A stretch of 64,000 nt of DNA. It comes from Bacillus sp. T33-2 (GTDB lineage Bacteria; Bacillota; Bacilli; Bacillales; Cytobacillaceae). The notes under the pieces were generated by a model. It did not search any database. It was not told where the DNA came from and saw only the letters and a program-made list of their open reading frames with translations. Position 1 is the stretch's first letter, and each line of letters opens with the position of its first letter. Below are positions 1 through 8,376 of this stretch, one piece after another. The stretch covers positions 186,001 to 250,000 of the forward strand of contig NZ_PGVB01000010.1 of NCBI RefSeq assembly GCF_002860205.1. Direction: 5' to 3'. The position numbers and the translations under genes were made by a program.

Positions 1-398
1 TGGCTCGTGTCTTCCTCGCAAAACACTTGCATCGGAACCTCAAGCAAAAGGATTTCCCTGATGACTGGCTGAAGGTCAACCACATCACCTTTTACCTGAT
101 GAACCTCCTCTTCAGTCTCGTAATCGTGGCCGTTGAGAAGGAAGGTTTCTGTTGTTTCAACATCGATTGGATAATTAACGTCAACTAATGTTCGAGAACA
201 AGGAAGGATCAGATAACCTTCTATATGCAAATGGAATGTCACTTTCGTGGCGCTTATATCCGCTCTTCCAGTTATATGCATCGGAGATACCTTGCGAATT
301 GACGGATCAGTCTCCTTGATCTCATCAACATTGACGGTTTCGTCGATCGGAAAATCCTTGCTTCGATATTTTTGTAACTGACTTATTGTCCATTTCAT
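1..398 (-). CDS. ylbN: YceD/DUF177 family protein YlbN (3' end cut by window edge)
   Basis: The minus-strand frame opens with ATG at 398 (MKWTISQLQKYR) and runs off the left edge, so only about 132 residues are visible. A GGGGTG ribosome binding site lies 5 bases upstream. The segment with LPCSRTL followed by an acidic stretch is typical of the DUF177/YceD family, which usually precedes rpmF (ribosomal protein L32) and is linked to 23S rRNA or ribosome assembly. rpmF would lie just outside the window. A perfect TTGACA-17-TATAAT promoter precedes it and shares its -35 box with the divergent tmcAL promoter. The family call is firm; the precise role is not established. Confidence 0.85.
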   Translation of the reverse strand, partial: MKWTISQLQKYRSKDFPIDETVNVDEIKETDPSIRKVSPMHITGRADISATKVTFHLHIEGYLILPCSRTLVDVNYPIDVETTETFLLNGHDYETEEEVHQVKGDVVDLQPVIREILLLEVPMQVFCEEDTS

Positions 399-424
399 AG
401 AATCACCCCAAGGCAACAAAGGTA

Positions 425-475
425 ATTATAGCTTTCGTATAACCATTTGTCAATGTTTTTTCTTTACACTATAAT
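425..475. promoter_or_regulatory. Overlapping divergent sigma-A promoters of ylbN and tmcAL
   Basis: On the plus strand TTGTCA (447-452), a 17-base spacer and TATAAT (470-475) face tmcAL. On the minus strand TTGACA (448-453), a 17-base spacer and TATAAT (425-430) face ylbN. The two -35 boxes are the same bases shifted by one, so two polymerases cannot occupy both promoters at once. This is read directly from the sequence; activity is inferred. Confidence 0.8.
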
Positions 476-546
476 GTTCACATAATACCCGTCGTTTAAA
501 CTCTTTGCAATGCTTTAGAATTTATTTTTATAAAGGAGAAGGCACT

Positions 547-1761
547 ATGAATGCAGTTGGTGTAATTGTAGAATATAATCCTTTCCATAACGGACATGCT
601 TTCCACCTTCAAATGGCGAAGGAGATATCGGGCGCTGATGTTGTAATTGCCGTAATGAGCGGAAATTTCCTGCAGCGCGGCGAACCTGCGCTCGTTTCAA
701 AGTGGAGCCGGACGGAAATGAGCCTGCTCGCAGGTGTAGATCTCGTATTTGAGCTGCCATATAAGTTTGCCACCCAAAAAGCTGAAACGTTTGCAAATGG
801 TGCAGTATCCATCCTTGGTGCCTCCGGCTGCAAATTCCTCTGCTTTGGGAGTGAATCGGGGGATATCCAGGCTTTTACCGACACAGCAGCGTTCCTTGAA
901 CAAAACAATGACCAATTTCAAAGCCTTGTAAAAAAGAACTCAGCCACCGGTGTAAGCTATCCAAAAGCGATTTCTTTGAGCTTTCAAGCCTTGTCATCGC
1001 ATAAAGGATTGATCGATTTATCCAGGCCCAATAATATTCTTGGCCTTCAATATGTCATGGCAATCCGGAAACAAAAAAGCCAGATGGCAGCTTTTACTGT
1101 AACGAGAAAAAACGCTGACTACCATGATGAACATTTCGCATCCGAATCCATCGCGAGTGCCACGAGCATCAGAAAAGCACTGTCTGAAACGGATGAGAGC
1201 AGCCTCATCAAACAATTCGTCCCCTCCTCCACATACACGCTGCTCATACAATACAAAAACATGTTGGGCCAGTTTCACTCCTGGGAGAATTATTGGCCGC
1301 TTCTCAAGTACAAATTGCTGCAAACAAGCCCTTCAGAATTGAGAGAGATTTATGAAATCGAGGAAGGGCTCGAGAACCGCCTTTGCCAGGCGGCCTTGGA
1401 AGCATCATCGTTTAATGATTTTATGGAACGGATCAAAACAAAACGTTACACTTGGACAAGGCTTCAGCGTGCCTGTGTACATGTATTAACAAATTCGAAA
1501 AAGCATGAAATGGTGTCCGTAAGCGAAAAAGCTTCCTATTTAAGGCTGCTGGGAATGACGGCTAAAGGCAGGGACTATTTAAATAGAAACAAAAGCCATC
1601 TTGCGCTTCCCGTCATATCCAAGCTTTCGTCCTACAAAGAGCCCGACATTGAACTTGACGTCAGGTCGTCAAAAATTTACGCGCTCGGTGTCAATGGGCC
1701 CGGGCAGCAGCTCTTACTGAAACAGGATTTCACCCATCCGCCGATTTTTATCGATAAGTAA
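547..1761 (+). CDS. tmcAL: tRNA(Met) cytidine acetate ligase TmcAL (YlbM)
   Basis: The 404-residue protein begins MNAVGVIVEYNPFHNGH, the HIGH-like nucleotidyl-transferase signature of the TmcAL/YlbM family. Family members activate acetate with ATP and acetylate C34 in the anticodon of elongator tRNA-Met (ac4C34). A GSESG motif near residue 100 and a PNNILGLQYV segment near 175 fit the family's ATP-binding fold. The start at 547 is preferred over an in-frame ATG at 505 because AAAGGAG sits 8 bases before it. It has its own consensus promoter and is divergent from ylbN. A terminator follows directly and overlaps the end of the convergent gene ylbL. Confidence 0.95.
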   Translation: MNAVGVIVEYNPFHNGHAFHLQMAKEISGADVVIAVMSGNFLQRGEPALVSKWSRTEMSLLAGVDLVFELPYKFATQKAETFANGAVSILGASGCKFLCFGSESGDIQAFTDTAAFLEQNNDQFQSLVKKNSATGVSYPKAISLSFQALSSHKGLIDLSRPNNILGLQYVMAIRKQKSQMAAFTVTRKNADYHDEHFASESIASATSIRKALSETDESSLIKQFVPSSTYTLLIQYKNMLGQFHSWENYWPLLKYKLLQTSPSELREIYEIEEGLENRLCQAALEASSFNDFMERIKTKRYTWTRLQRACVHVLTNSKKHEMVSVSEKASYLRLLGMTAKGRDYLNRNKSHLALPVISKLSSYKEPDIELDVRSSKIYALGVNGPGQQLLLKQDFTHPPIFIDK

Positions 1762-1797
1762 AAAAACGAGCTGGATTTGTTTCAGCTTGTTTTTTCT
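1761..1797. terminator. Bidirectional terminator between tmcAL and ylbL
   Basis: An 11-bp stem (1763-1773 with 1783-1793, one G-T pair) is flanked by A and T tracts, so it can serve both convergent genes. The right arm overlaps the last codons of ylbL. Confidence 0.8.
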
Positions 1798-2807
1798 TTT
1801 AATTTTTGCAGATATGAAACAGCATCATCAAAAGTATCGACCGGGATGATTTTCATTTTTGTGTCAATGTCGCGTGCCGTTTTGACTGCCACGTTGTAAT
1901 TTGAATCCTCTGCTCCATTTTCAGCTGGGGCGAGGAAGATTTCAGCTCCCGACTTGTCGGCTGCAATGATTTTCTGCTCTATTCCTCCAATCCTGCCCAC
2001 TGTCCCGTCAGATGAGATTGTTCCAGTGCCAGCAATCTGATACCCTTTTGTAAAATCTTCTTTCGTAAGCTGATTATATATTTCCAAAGAAAACATCAAT
2101 CCGGCTGACGGGCCGCCGATTTCGTCTGTTTTCATTTTGACCTCAGGCTCTACAATGATTTCCTTGTCGTCATCAGGGACAATTCCAATTCCCACTCGTT
2201 CACTGCGATTGTCAAAACGCTTCACTGGTATTGATACTGTCCTTTTTTTGCCATTGCGTTTAAATGCAATCTCTACCTTTTCCCCCTCTTTTTTGCCCGT
2301 AACATACTCGATAAATTGTTGTGAAGACTGAAACTCCGTTCCGTCTACCCCGAATAGCTGGTCACCGACTTCCAGTTTCCCGTCCGCCGGCATGCCTGGC
2401 ACAACACTTACGACATATATCCCATTAAAGTGATAATCCACAGGCTTGCCTGCTTCTTTGTATGCCACTTCCATGGCGGTGTATTTTGAGTTATCCATTA
2501 AATGCAGCTGGCGGGCGGTGTATTGTTCATCCGTTTCATGCTCCGGCCGTATTTCTTCCAGTTTGTATATCTCCTGGTATTTGCTGAAGTGTGCGATGAC
2601 ATATGAATAAATATTTGCCCTGCCCATCCTGACTGTTGTCAGCATGAAGCTGCCCTCTTCCTCATAGCCGCCTTCGACTTCTATTATTGGTTCCAGCTCC
2701 TTTGCCATGCCTGGCTTGGATACATAATAAGGAAGATAGTAAAACGCACTTGCCAAAAGCAGCACTGCTGCCAGGATGGTAAGGCGAAATGAGGCTTTTC
2801 TGCTCAT
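1782..2807 (-). CDS. ylbL: Membrane-anchored PDZ/Lon-like serine protease YlbL (DdcP)
   Basis: The 341-residue protein has one N-terminal membrane segment (about 8-27), a PDZ domain (about 115-200) and a C-terminal S16 Lon-type protease domain. The nucleophile serine is in GGPSAGLM (about 235) and the paired lysine is in the GGIEQK region (about 280). In B. subtilis this protein (DdcP) is one of two proteases that remove the division inhibitor YneA after DNA damage. ATG at 2807 is chosen because GGAG lies about 10 bases upstream and the length equals the B. subtilis protein. It starts 2 bases after the stop of ylbK, so the two genes are probably cotranscribed. Confidence 0.92.
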   Translation of the reverse strand: MSRKASFRLTILAAVLLLASAFYYLPYYVSKPGMAKELEPIIEVEGGYEEEGSFMLTTVRMGRANIYSYVIAHFSKYQEIYKLEEIRPEHETDEQYTARQLHLMDNSKYTAMEVAYKEAGKPVDYHFNGIYVVSVVPGMPADGKLEVGDQLFGVDGTEFQSSQQFIEYVTGKKEGEKVEIAFKRNGKKRTVSIPVKRFDNRSERVGIGIVPDDDKEIIVEPEVKMKTDEIGGPSAGLMFSLEIYNQLTKEDFTKGYQIAGTGTISSDGTVGRIGGIEQKIIAADKSGAEIFLAPAENGAEDSNYNVAVKTARDIDTKMKIIPVDTFDDAVSYLQKLKEKTS

Positions 2808-2809
2808 TC

Positions 2810-3595
2810 TTATTGAGGCTCCTTCCAATGCTCGATCACACTATTAATTTTGGCAATCTGCTTTTTAGTTTCTTCTTCTCCTATATAAATGATGTCTTCA
2901 ATATTTGTAAATGCCCTGGAACTGTACATTTCAACCCTCGGCCTGATCATCACATCCGAAGCTATTTCCCTGTTTGCCACCAGTTCCATCTGCATAATAT
3001 CTATGCTTTGCATGATCACGTCATAAATCGAAGTGATTTCTGTGTTAGTCTTTACATGCGATACATCGACAGCGATTACAATATCTGCCCCCATTGCCTT
3101 GGCAACCGATACCGGCACCCTGTCAACGACCCCGCCGTCGACAAGGAGGCGGCCATTCAGCTTCTCGGGGACAAATATGCCTGGTATCGCAATGCTCGCC
3201 CGCACAGCTTCGGCGATTGGCCCGTCGCGAAACACGACCTTGTCACCGGAAACGAGGTCGGTAGCAACTATCCCAACAGGAATGTCCAGCTCCTCAATCC
3301 TCTTGTTATGAGTGAATATCCGAATCAATTCCTTAACCTTTTTTCCGGCGATAAAACCCATTTTTGGAACTGTGAAATCAAGATAATACTTCCTTTTGAA
3401 TACCCTGGATAATTTGTAAAGCCGCTCAACATCAAGGCCTGCCCCGTAAAAGCAGCCGACCATCGCCCCCATGCTGCTACCGGCAATCAGATCGATCGGG
3501 ATTCCCTCATCCTTCAGTACTTTGATCACGCCAAGATGGGCAAATCCCCTGGCACCTCCCGACCCCAGTGCTAAACCAATTTTTGGACGCAGCAA
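2810..3595 (-). CDS. ylbK: Patatin-like phospholipase family protein YlbK
   Basis: The 261-residue patatin-fold protein shows the oxyanion motif GSGGARG (about 11-17), the nucleophile elbow GSSMG (about 40-44) and the DGG part of the Ser-Asp dyad in VDGGVVDRVP (about 152). The family hydrolyses acyl esters or lipids; the substrate of YlbK is not known. The start is TTG at 3595, placed 7 to 8 bases after a strong AGAGGAGG sequence; no ATG fits. It lies immediately upstream of ylbL in the same direction. Confidence 0.9.
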   Translation of the reverse strand: MLRPKIGLALGSGGARGFAHLGVIKVLKDEGIPIDLIAGSSMGAMVGCFYGAGLDVERLYKLSRVFKRKYYLDFTVPKMGFIAGKKVKELIRIFTHNKRIEELDIPVGIVATDLVSGDKVVFRDGPIAEAVRASIAIPGIFVPEKLNGRLLVDGGVVDRVPVSVAKAMGADIVIAVDVSHVKTNTEITSIYDVIMQSIDIMQMELVANREIASDVMIRPRVEMYSSRAFTNIEDIIYIGEEETKKQIAKINSVIEHWKEPQ

Positions 3596-3820
3596 ATCAC
3601 TTCCTCCTCTTCCAGAGTGATATGTAATGGCTTTTTATGGTCTATTTTATCGTTCCGTGAGTATATTGATTTATATGAGGACAAGGGGGCAGGCCCGCGC
3701 CTACAGGGCAGCCGCCTTACGGAACCGATGTACACTGCAGCCGACTTTTTTGGTACATCCACAGTATGTTAATGGACAAAGACGCCTCTGCATGATCTGT
3801 TCCTGTTTAATAGATTTTAT
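3596..3820. other. Intergenic stretch without a supported gene
   Basis: Between the ylbK start and the structured element there is about 225 bp with a GC-rich core (about 3665-3760). A minus-strand frame (3571-3762) reads like protein but has no ribosome binding site and overlaps the ylbK start. No promoter could be assigned with confidence. Confidence 0.4.
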
Positions 3821-3968
3821 CCCGCATTAACGGGCAGTAAAACCCCACCTGTATGCTCTGAGTAATCGAAGCAGCATAGGTGGGGGATAACTGCACGTAA
3901 AAGCCCGATTGGTTCAGCTAACAATCAGTGGGGGATGGAGAAAACCCCCTACTGATTGGAGTTTCACT
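3821..3968 (+). ncRNA. Structured GC-rich intergenic element upstream of spoVV
   Basis: This stretch holds two strong hairpins. The first pairs CCCCACCT (3843-3850) with AGGTGGGG (3878-3885) and TGCT with AGCA inside, and is enclosed by GCAGT (3834-3838) with ACTGC (3890-3894). The second pairs CAATCAGTGGGGG (3922-3934) with CCCCC-T-ACTGATTG (3945-3958). CGGGC (3831-3835) can also pair with GCCCG (3903-3907). A T-rich tract follows. It resembles structured intergenic elements I believe recur in Bacillaceae genomes, but I cannot confirm that here. It may be a dispersed repeat, an RNA gene or a leader of spoVV. Confidence 0.55.
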
Positions 3969-4029
3969 TTATTTTATCACTGAACGGGCAAGTTTCACAG
4001 CAGTATACCCGCTGGAGGGAGGATTAACA

Positions 4030-5253
4030 GTGTTTCTGTCTAAACTTAAAACGATTGTCCTTGCCTTGTCTGTAACGATTATGGCAGTCTCGCTCATCTC
4101 GTTCCCACAAGAATCATTTGAAGCTTCCACCAGAGGCCTGAAAATGTGGTGGGAAATTGTTTTTCCTTCTCTGCTCCCATTTTTTATCATTTCCGAAATG
4201 CTGATCGGATTCGGAGTTGTGAGGTTTATCGGTGTGCTGCTTGAACCGTTGATGCGGCCACTGTTTGGGGTACCGGGGGTTGGCGGGTTTGTATGGGCAA
4301 TGGGGATGGCCTCAGGGTACCCTTCAGGAGCAAAATTGTCAGCCAGGCTAAGGCAGGAAGGCCAACTCTCAAGGATAGAAGCAGAAAGGCTCGTCTCATT
4401 TACTAATTCATCCAATCCACTATTCATATTCGGTGCTGTATCGATCGGATTTTTTGGAAATGTCCATTTAGGTGCAATGCTTGCTGTTGCACATTATCTT
4501 GGCAACATCAGCGTCGGCCTGTTAATGAGATTTTACGGAAGAAATGAAGAACTGCGGGATGGCTCGGAAAAGAACCGTTCGATTAGGGCAGCATTTTCAG
4601 CGTTACACCAGACAAGGATCAAAGACAACCGCCCAATTGGAAAATTGCTGGGGGATGCTGTTATGTCATCCATCCAGACACTGTTGATGATCGGCGGATT
4701 TATTATTTTATTTTCGGTAATCAATAAACTTCTTTTTAATTTGCATATTACTGCCTTTTTAGCACAATTGTTCAATATGTTTCTCGGTGTGATGGGAATG
4801 ACGGAGAACTTGAGCCTCCCTTTCATTTCCGGATTATTCGAGATTACCCTCGGTAGCCAGATGACAAGCCAGGTGAAGGATGCGACACTGATGCAGCAGG
4901 CGATGATCACGAGCTTTGTCCTTGCCTTCAGTGGTTTCAGTGTCCAAGCCCAGGTTGCAAGCATCCTCGCCCAGACTGACATCCGTTTTCAGCCATTTTT
5001 CTTTGCAAGGATCGTTCATGGGTTTTTTGCCAGTTTTTATTCATTGATTCTATGGAACCCTGTTTACGTACGTTTTTTTGGATCAGAGAATACGTCGAAC
5101 GCCGTAGTTGCCAGCGGAATTTTGGATGGCGGGAACAGGCTTGCGGAAGTTCACCAGGCAATCGCTGCTGCAGGCCCTCTCGTCACGATTGCGGCACTTT
5201 GTATTTACGTTTTCCTGCTCTGGCAAAGGATATACTCTTCTGAAAAAAAATGA
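4030..5253 (+). CDS. spoVV: Sporulation membrane transporter SpoVV (YlbJ)
   Basis: The 407-residue multi-spanning membrane protein of the nucleoside-transporter/FeoB Gate family corresponds to B. subtilis YlbJ, later named SpoVV. SpoVV is made in the mother cell and moves dipicolinic acid across the outer forespore membrane. Gate-domain features such as MGMASGYPSGAKLSARL (about 100) and the FTNSSNPLFIFGAVS stretch are clear. GTG at 4030 is chosen over an upstream in-frame start at 3928 because GGAGGGAGG lies 6 to 8 bases before it and the upstream codons fall inside the structured element. In B. subtilis it is under sigma-E; I did not identify that promoter. A terminator follows. Confidence 0.9.
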   Translation: MFLSKLKTIVLALSVTIMAVSLISFPQESFEASTRGLKMWWEIVFPSLLPFFIISEMLIGFGVVRFIGVLLEPLMRPLFGVPGVGGFVWAMGMASGYPSGAKLSARLRQEGQLSRIEAERLVSFTNSSNPLFIFGAVSIGFFGNVHLGAMLAVAHYLGNISVGLLMRFYGRNEELRDGSEKNRSIRAAFSALHQTRIKDNRPIGKLLGDAVMSSIQTLLMIGGFIILFSVINKLLFNLHITAFLAQLFNMFLGVMGMTENLSLPFISGLFEITLGSQMTSQVKDATLMQQAMITSFVLAFSGFSVQAQVASILAQTDIRFQPFFFARIVHGFFASFYSLILWNPVYVRFFGSENTSNAVVASGILDGGNRLAEVHQAIAAAGPLVTIAALCIYVFLLWQRIYSSEKK

Positions 5254-5283
5254 AAACGAGCACGGGGCTGTGCTCGTTTTTCT
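5253..5283. terminator. Terminator after spoVV
   Basis: An 11-bp perfect stem (5253-5263 with 5270-5280) with a 6-base loop is flanked by A and T tracts. It can serve spoVV and the convergent coaD. Confidence 0.9.
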
Positions 5284-5292
5284 GTTTGACGT

Positions 5293-6346
<1,054 letters not shown>

Positions 6347-6539
6347 AAAAATCCCCGCTATTCCACAAATATCCGATTCTCCCATTATCCTACCACAATG
6401 AAAAATATGTATCCAATACCGTGCCAAAATGACCATACATCGAATTAATTTTCCTAAAATAATGGTATGGAAGTTACTTATTTTAAAAAATTCGTCGAAA
6501 AATGTGTATAACTCCATTCATTGTGGAAATAATGACATT

Positions 6540-6685
6540 AACAACATCAATTCGAGGATGTTGTTGCCAACCGCGGAGAAGACTTACGTTTCCCCATAAG
6601 TTCTTCCTCCGGTTTCTCCTCTCCCTTTGCCTTCTATCCTGTAAAAGGGATATAGAAGGACCCTGCAAAATTGCAGGGTTTTTTC
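6540..6685 (+). ncRNA. Four-hairpin plus-strand RNA candidate between rsmD and ylbG (possible ylbH-leader type element)
   Basis: Four consecutive hairpins are visible: a perfect 9-bp stem (6540-6548 with 6557-6565), an interrupted stem around 6580-6606, a stem around 6629-6659, and a terminator (6660-6668 with 6671-6679) followed by a T tract. The T tract shows transcription on the plus strand, divergent from rsmD. A structured RNA called the ylbH leader is known upstream of ylbH in Bacillus; this may be its equivalent, although I could not compare it with the published consensus. No good promoter was found. Confidence 0.55.
6660..6684 (+). terminator. Terminator of the 6540-6685 RNA candidate
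   Basis: A perfect 9-bp stem with a 2-base loop is followed by TTTTT on the plus strand only. Confidence 0.85.
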
Positions 6686-6785
6686 TTATTGGCACGAAAA
6701 ACTGTTTCTTCCGCCTTCTTTAAAAATACCAAAACTAAACAGCAACGTCAGCCAATTTTTTTCAAATTTCATCTTGGGAACAAAG

Positions 6786-6816
6786 AAAAGGCGGGATGCA
6801 TGCATCCCGCTTTTTA
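6786..6816. terminator. Bidirectional terminator after ylbG
   Basis: GCGGGATGCA (6791-6800) is followed by its exact inverse TGCATCCCGC (6801-6810), flanked by A and T runs. It ends the minus-strand ylbG transcript. Confidence 0.8.
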
Positions 6817-7089
6817 AATGCCCATTTTGTAGTCATACTCTTTCGCTTTGTCCGGAGCTTTATTCTCAAATTCCATTTTCAAAAATGGTTTATATGAAGG
6901 CTCAACCTTTTTAACAAATGAATAGGATTTTATTTTCCCCATCAGTGAATCCGTGTCTTCCAGATCGCAATATAAAACTACATATTTCAGCCTTCGAGAA
7001 ACGTAATGGACATTTCCAAATTTCCTCAACATTTTCGCCTGCTTCAACGAATAAAGCCAGACGATTACACCCTGCCTCTGTCCTATCAT
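6814..7089 (-). CDS. ylbG: UPF0298/DUF2129 family protein YlbG
   Basis: This conserved 91-residue cytosolic protein of Bacillaceae contains the typical [26 protein letters not shown] block (first half) and [18 protein letters not shown] (second half). Its function is unknown. It always sits between ylbF and rsmD in this group. ATG at 7089 follows AGGGGAAAG. The terminator downstream separates it from rsmD, which therefore needs its own promoter or read-through. Confidence 0.85.
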   Translation of the reverse strand: MIGQRQGVIVWLYSLKQAKMLRKFGNVHYVSRRLKYVVLYCDLEDTDSLMGKIKSYSFVKKVEPSYKPFLKMEFENKAPDKAKEYDYKMGI

Positions 7090-7175
7090 ATTCTTTCCCC
7101 TTCTGAAAACGTTAGCTTTTCATCATTCTAGCATACAGCAATACTTTTTGTGAAGTATCCAGAAAACCGTTTCGT

Positions 7176-7204
7176 TTGAACCTTTAGATTTTTGTGAATA
7201 TGAT
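7176..7204 (+). promoter_or_regulatory. Sigma-A promoter of the 7227 gene
   Basis: TTGAAC (7176-7181), a 17-base spacer and TATGAT (7199-7204) give a transcript start near 7211, which rules out the ATG at 7200 and supports the start at 7227. Confidence 0.7.
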
Positions 7205-7226
7205 AATTAAAAAAACAGGTGATTTT

Positions 7227-7562
7227 ATGGATCTTTCAGTTGTTTGGAACCATTTCATAGCAGGCCTTAACCAATTGGAGGCCATAAAATCGGCTTATTA
7301 TAAAAAAACCGCCGGCATCCCGTTTCTGTATATTGAACCAGCACCCGGCCATGGCCAGGATGAAATCGGCAAAGCGCTCCGTTTAAGCGCAGCCGCGGCA
7401 ATGAAAGGGAAAAAATTGCATTGCAACACGGTTTTTGTCAGGCTTGATGGCCCCGTTTATGTCTACCGGCATCGTTTTTTTGTGCCCCAGAGAAAGATGT
7501 TCTGCTGCGGCAATCAGTGCCAGGACTGTATCCGATTAGATCCCGGCGGTTTTAAGCACTAA
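7227..7562 (+). CDS. Hypothetical cysteine-containing protein opposite ricF
   Basis: I do not recognise this 111-residue protein (MDLSVVWNHFIAGLNQLEAI). It contains a hydrophobic-helical N-terminus, a glycine-rich turn (APGHGQDEIGKAL, about 41-53) and a C-terminal motif CCGNQCQDC that could bind metal or an iron-sulfur cluster. No membrane segment is evident. It has its own promoter (7176-7204), a GGTGA ribosome binding site and a terminator, so it is probably a real gene. It is inserted between ylbG and ylbF on the opposite strand. Confidence 0.6.
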   Translation: MDLSVVWNHFIAGLNQLEAIKSAYYKKTAGIPFLYIEPAPGHGQDEIGKALRLSAAAAMKGKKLHCNTVFVRLDGPVYVYRHRFFVPQRKMFCCGNQCQDCIRLDPGGFKH

Positions 7563-7596
7563 AAAAGCACAGGCATGGATGCCCGTGCATTATTAT
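7563..7596. terminator. Terminator between the 7227 gene and ricF
   Basis: GCACaGGCAT (7567-7576) pairs with ATGCCcGTGC (7579-7588); A-rich before and TTATTATT after. It can serve both convergent genes. Confidence 0.7.
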
Positions 7597-8042
7597 TATG
7601 CAGAACAGCTGCAACCTCCGCCGCTGCCGCAGCCTCCGCCGCAGCTGGATAAGCTGTCAAAGTATGGGTTCCCGGTAGGTACTTTCACATTGTCCGATAC
7701 TGAGCGGCCAATTATGATGCTGATTTCATCCAAAAGGCTCTGAAGCTCGTTTTCTGCCTTTTTAAAATCCGCCACAAGCTCATCCAGATCTACTTCCCGT
7801 TTTACAGTCCGGATTGCGCCCATGACTTCTCTGTAATCAGGATGGTACTTTCCGAACCGCTGCACTTCTTCATACCTTTCCTTCATGGACATGAAAGTGG
7901 CAATCTTTCTTTGCGATTCTTCACTGTTTTGCAACCTATATAAACATTGCCGGTAATGCTCGGCAGTTTCAGACTCCAGAATCATTTGCACTAGCTGGCC
8001 TGCTGTATCCAGCAGCTCTACTCTTTCCATTGTAGCAAGCAA
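7596..8042 (-). CDS. ricF: RicF (YlbF), RNase Y-associated Y-complex subunit
   Basis: The 148-residue protein of the YlbF/YmcA family has a long helical coiled-coil core (FGKYHPDYREVMGAI, ADFKKAENELQSLLDEI) and a C-terminal cysteine-rich tail (SSCGGGCGSGGGCSCSA). In B. subtilis RicF joins RicA and RicT in a complex carrying [4Fe-4S] clusters that steers RNase Y maturation of operon mRNAs and affects competence, biofilm and sporulation. The start is TTG at 8042, 9 bases after GGAGGT; the next ATG (8030) is internal. It precedes ylbG. Confidence 0.92.
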   Translation of the reverse strand: MLATMERVELLDTAGQLVQMILESETAEHYRQCLYRLQNSEESQRKIATFMSMKERYEEVQRFGKYHPDYREVMGAIRTVKREVDLDELVADFKKAENELQSLLDEISIIIGRSVSDNVKVPTGNPYFDSLSSCGGGCGSGGGCSCSA

Positions 8043-8085
8043 TGTCCGCCCACCTCCAAATCCAATTTTAACATGGATCTGCTGT

Positions 8086-8122
8086 AAAAACAAAAGCTTC
8101 CTCATGTGAGAAAGCTTTTTCA
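8086..8122 (-). terminator. Terminator after ylbE
   Basis: On the minus strand AAAAGCTTTCTCA pairs with TGAGGAAGCTTTT (one bulge), followed by GTTTTTA. The 5' arm overlaps the ylbE stop codon. Confidence 0.8.
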
Positions 8123-8359
8123 CGATTGGGAATTCATGCTGTTGAACATATGCATCATCATGGATGCCATCTGGATCCCGTTCGAGAATTTCTGTACCTG
8201 ATGCGGGATTGTTTTTTCATAATGATGCAACGCGGCAATCTCGAGCGCCTCGAAATCCTGCGGATTTCTTGTCAATTTTCGGTACCATTGGGGCTGTACC
8301 CTGACAAAATCCTTTAAATCCTTGCGCTGGTTCAATACATCCAGAACGTCTTTCCTCAT
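8120..8359 (-). CDS. ylbE: YlbE-like conserved protein
   Basis: This 79-residue cytosolic protein (MRKDVLDVLNQRKDLKDFVR) matches the YlbE family in length and in the RVQPQWYRKLTRNP block. The C-terminus is methionine-rich (MASMMMHMFNSMN). Function is unknown. ATG at 8359 follows GGGAG. It lies 17 bases after ylbD and is likely cotranscribed with it; a strong terminator ends the unit. Confidence 0.85.
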   Translation of the reverse strand: MRKDVLDVLNQRKDLKDFVRVQPQWYRKLTRNPQDFEALEIAALHHYEKTIPHQVQKFSNGIQMASMMMHMFNSMNSQS

Positions 8360-8376
8360 CGGTCAATCTCCCTTAA

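Noticed and set aside
2789-3412. A 207-codon plus-strand frame opposite ylbK
   Set aside because: A shadow of ylbK: codon pattern and motifs support the minus-strand patatin gene.
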